Below, piece after piece: positions 62,135 to 64,000 of a stretch of 64,000 nucleotides of DNA. The position numbers and the translations under genes are program-made. Location of the stretch: positions 186,001 to 250,000 of the forward strand of contig NZ_JARYZI010000003.1 of assembly GCF_029914245.1 (NCBI RefSeq), in the 5' to 3' direction. The notes under the pieces are model-generated. The model saw only the letters and a program-made list of their open reading frames with translations, made no database searches and was not told the origin of the DNA. Each line of letters opens with the position of its first letter. Within the stretch, counting starts at the first letter, position 1. The stretch comes from Fusibacter bizertensis (GTDB lineage Bacteria; Bacillota; Clostridia; Peptostreptococcales; Acidaminobacteraceae).

Positions 62135-62163
62135 AGTATACGCTACCGTGAAAAACCTGTCAA
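62135..62163 (-). promoter_or_regulatory. sigma-A promoter of the FabT-like gene
   Basis: On the minus strand TTGACA (62163-62158), exactly 17 nt, TATACT (62140-62135). Confidence 0.8.
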
Positions 62164-62176
62164 GGCAGTCACTTTC

Positions 62177-63559
62177 CTATTTTATAGGGTTAGATTTTAT
62201 ATTCTTATAGGTCTGGAACGAACCACTTGTTAAGATAATTGCAGCTGGAAATGTAAACCAGTTGAGAAAAGCAAATGGCGCATATTGCATAGCACTCACA
62301 CCGGTTATTGCAAGTATTATTATTGCATTTACATTCCAAGGCATCAAAGGTGCTAAAGCCGTTCCTGTGTTGGCAATTATTTGTGCCAAAGTCACGTCGT
62401 CATAATTAAATTTTTTAAAAAAGGTTTTTAAATACCTGCCTGGAACTAGAATGCCCACTGTTTGATCACATGTTAATGCGTTCAAAACAGTAGATAAAAT
62501 TCCTGTATTAACCAAAGCATTCTTGCGATTAGTACTGTGAGACGATACTAAATTTATAATTGGATTAATCCAACCACATTTTTCATATAGTGTACTCATT
62601 GAAATCCCTGCCATGATAATCAACACAACTTCAACCATTGCAAATGCACCGCCTATCTCTAGAGACTTTAAAAATCCCTCTTCTCCTCCACTTTTAAAGC
62701 CATTCAGCATATAAGAAACTGTATCTAAAACATTGTTCCCTTGTACAAATATGGTAATAAGTGCGGCAAAAAAAATCCCTGTTCCAAGTACCCGTGCAGA
62801 TCTAATTCCTTTAAAACTCGCTATCAGTACAAAAAAAGGGACTATAAAAAGTAAAGGGGAGACCATAAAATTGGTATCAATTATCGCTTTATAAGCTAAT
62901 ATACTATCTACTGAAATATTACTCTTGTATTTTAAACTTAACATAAGATATACAAAACCTGCTAAAATAGCGGCTGGAATCATCACTTTACTTGTACTTT
63001 TAAAGTAAGCATTAAATTTTACATCTACAGTCTCAAGTGTGAAATTGACAAGTGCAGATATAGGTGATAAACGATCCGCTACATATGCACCAGATATTAG
63101 CGCTCCTACTAGGATACCTGGTGGCATGCCTATAGAAATCCCAAGCGAAAACAGTGCAACTCCAATAGTACTTAGTGTGCCTAAACCGGTCCCTAAAAAA
63201 AAAGCCACTAAGGCTGTCATTAAATATGCAAAAAGTAGAAAATAGACTTTATCAACCACGTTAAAACCGTAATAAATCATCGCGGGTACAATCCCTGATG
63301 AAATCCACATGGCAACGTTGACACCAATTAATAGTACGATCATGTATATATCTTTAATACTCCAAATGCCTCTCACTATCCACGTTAAACTAGTTCTAAA
63401 TGGAACGCCCTTAGCTCTTACTGATAATACTGCAAAACCTAAAGTTATACTCAATCCAATTATAAGTGATTTACCAAGAAACAAACACGTAAACACACTC
63501 AATATAAAAACAATTGCAAGTATAAAACCCAGTCGCTTTGGAAGCTCATATTCTGTCAT
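62177..63559 (-). CDS. NhaC family Na+/H+ antiporter
   Basis: The 460-residue protein has about 11-12 membrane helices. The family motif GALISGAYVADRLSPIS near residue 155 and GTALAPLMPWNVNA near 400 are characteristic of NhaC-type transporters, which exchange Na+ for H+ or, in some members, couple to organic acids such as malate/lactate. The start ATG at 63559 is one base after the stop of the NRDE gene, with GGGAGA as ribosome site, so the two are cotranscribed. Confidence 0.9.
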   Translation of the reverse strand: MTEYELPKRLGFILAIVFILSVFTCLFLGKSLIIGLSITLGFAVLSVRAKGVPFRTSLTWIVRGIWSIKDIYMIVLLIGVNVAMWISSGIVPAMIYYGFNVVDKVYFLLFAYLMTALVAFFLGTGLGTLSTIGVALFSLGISIGMPPGILVGALISGAYVADRLSPISALVNFTLETVDVKFNAYFKSTSKVMIPAAILAGFVYLMLSLKYKSNISVDSILAYKAIIDTNFMVSPLLFIVPFFVLIASFKGIRSARVLGTGIFFAALITIFVQGNNVLDTVSYMLNGFKSGGEEGFLKSLEIGGAFAMVEVVLIIMAGISMSTLYEKCGWINPIINLVSSHSTNRKNALVNTGILSTVLNALTCDQTVGILVPGRYLKTFFKKFNYDDVTLAQIIANTGTALAPLMPWNVNAIIILAITGVSAMQYAPFAFLNWFTFPAAIILTSGSFQTYKNIKSNPIK

Positions 63560-63560
63560 G

Positions 63561-64000
63561 TCAATCTCCCGAATTTATATTGAATTTTATTTTCTGTAAA
63601 GTCCAACGACCTTGTTCTTGTCGTGCCTTTTCATAATAATACACACTATTTTGTTCATCTATTAATATCACAGTTTCATATCTTGTACCATAAGCATCAA
63701 GTTCGATAAACAATGAGGATAATGATCTTTCGAGTTCCAAGTCAATTCCCGTTTCCGGAAGCTCATCATCATTGGCTATAGCTCTATTTTCTAAAATCTT
63801 AAACAAAGACTCATACAGGATTTCATCACTATACTTTGACGCCATTAGGTTTGATTCTATAAAATCACTTAAATCTTTTTTTATCCGCTCAACTTTAGGC
63901 CAAGGGGTATCTAATGATGCATTGCTTAACCCATAAAGTCCTGGTGCAAGTAATTTAATTTCATCGCCAATATTTGAATAAAAACCTAATTCATCTAGCG
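63561..64000 (-). CDS. NRDE (TANGO2-like) family protein, C-terminal part
   Basis: The frame is open to the right window edge, so the N-terminus with the NRDE motif is missing. The visible 146 residues match the family C-terminus: LLAPGLYGLSNASLDTPWPKVERIKKDL, ESLFKILENRAIANDDELPETGI, and LSSLFIELDAYGTRYETVILID. NRDE/TANGO2 proteins are Ntn-hydrolase-fold proteins; bacterial roles are not established. It is cotranscribed with nhaC. An internal ATG at 63845 is not the start, because the family similarity continues upstream. Confidence 0.88.
   Translation of the reverse strand, partial: LDELGFYSNIGDEIKLLAPGLYGLSNASLDTPWPKVERIKKDLSDFIESNLMASKYSDEILYESLFKILENRAIANDDELPETGIDLELERSLSSLFIELDAYGTRYETVILIDEQNSVYYYEKARQEQGRWTLQKIKFNINSGD

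Noticed and set aside
1-64000. CRISPR array, insertion sequence, prophage or tRNA
   Set aside because: No repeated spacer pattern, transposase, phage gene or cloverleaf with CCA-type end was seen on either strand.

Overview
The window is a dense, AT-rich stretch from a Gram-positive anaerobe, most likely a low-GC Firmicute of the class Clostridia. The pointers are AddAB recombination, perfect sigma-A type promoters with strong AGGAGG ribosome sites, a CIRCE element, ferredoxin-linked 2-oxoacid oxidation (KorAB), a PPi-type phosphofructokinase, a lone AmmeMemoRadiSam-type radical SAM enzyme and Na+/H+ antiporters. A genus in the Fusibacter/Acidaminobacter neighbourhood is possible but cannot be proved from this sequence. 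No tRNA, rRNA, CRISPR array, insertion sequence or prophage gene is visible.

Layout. 1-6.7 kb: addBA operon (addA cut by the left edge). 6.8-10.5 kb: a DUF1461 membrane protein, a membrane diguanylate cyclase, a DUF523/DUF1722 protein and a CBS-ACT protein. 10.7-12.7 kb: htpG behind a perfect CIRCE box. 12.7-19.0 kb: LrgA/LrgB pair, korAB, a small membrane protein with an M29 aminopeptidase, and a MarR regulator. 19.1-23.8 kb: a four-gene operon of membrane protein, Ser/Thr kinase, TerY-like vWA protein and PP2C phosphatase (a TerY-P type phosphorylation triad). 23.9-28.3 kb: TetR regulator, GPH sugar symporter and GH2 glycosidase. 28.4-35.4 kb: secreted phosphodiester glycosidase, two-component system, OhrR-type regulator with a recognisable OhrR operator, aldehyde dehydrogenase. 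35.5-44.1 kb: a seven-gene cell-wall operon (MurE-like ligase, asparagine synthetase, D-aspartate ligase, FemX-type transferase, C39-like peptidase, aspartate racemase, 2-hydroxyacid dehydrogenase). 44.2-51.9 kb: AmrS-like radical SAM enzyme, PPi-PFK, M32 carboxypeptidase, SEC-C protein, YhaM-like nuclease, PpiC-type isomerase, receiver-HDOD protein. 52-53.6 kb: a short structured transcript, a diadenylate-cyclase-domain protein and a previously unlisted 55-residue membrane protein. 53.8-56.3 kb: CcdA, TlpA-like lipoprotein, M42 aminopeptidase. 56.4-60.6 kb: an eight-gene Na+/H+ antiporter module in the exact mbhA-H order but with no hydrogenase. 60.7-64 kb: DegV, a FabT-like MarR with a FabT-type operator, an NhaC antiporter, and the C-terminal half of an NRDE/TANGO2 protein cut by the right edge.

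How the parts fit. The wall operon reads as a pathway: the racemase would make D-Asp, the ligase would activate and attach it to the peptidoglycan stem, and the asparagine synthetase could amidate it to D-Asn; this parallels known enterococcal (racemase plus D-Asp ligase) and lactococcal (AsnH) systems. The antiporter module, NhaC and KorAB suggest a cell relying on Na+ and ferredoxin bioenergetics. The OhrR and FabT-like regulators each carry a matching operator in front of their own gene. The items most worth a second look are the D-Asp cluster with its unusual MurE, the orphan Mbh-ordered antiporter, the structured transcript before the DAC gene, and the kinase/phosphatase pair that share a C-terminal module.
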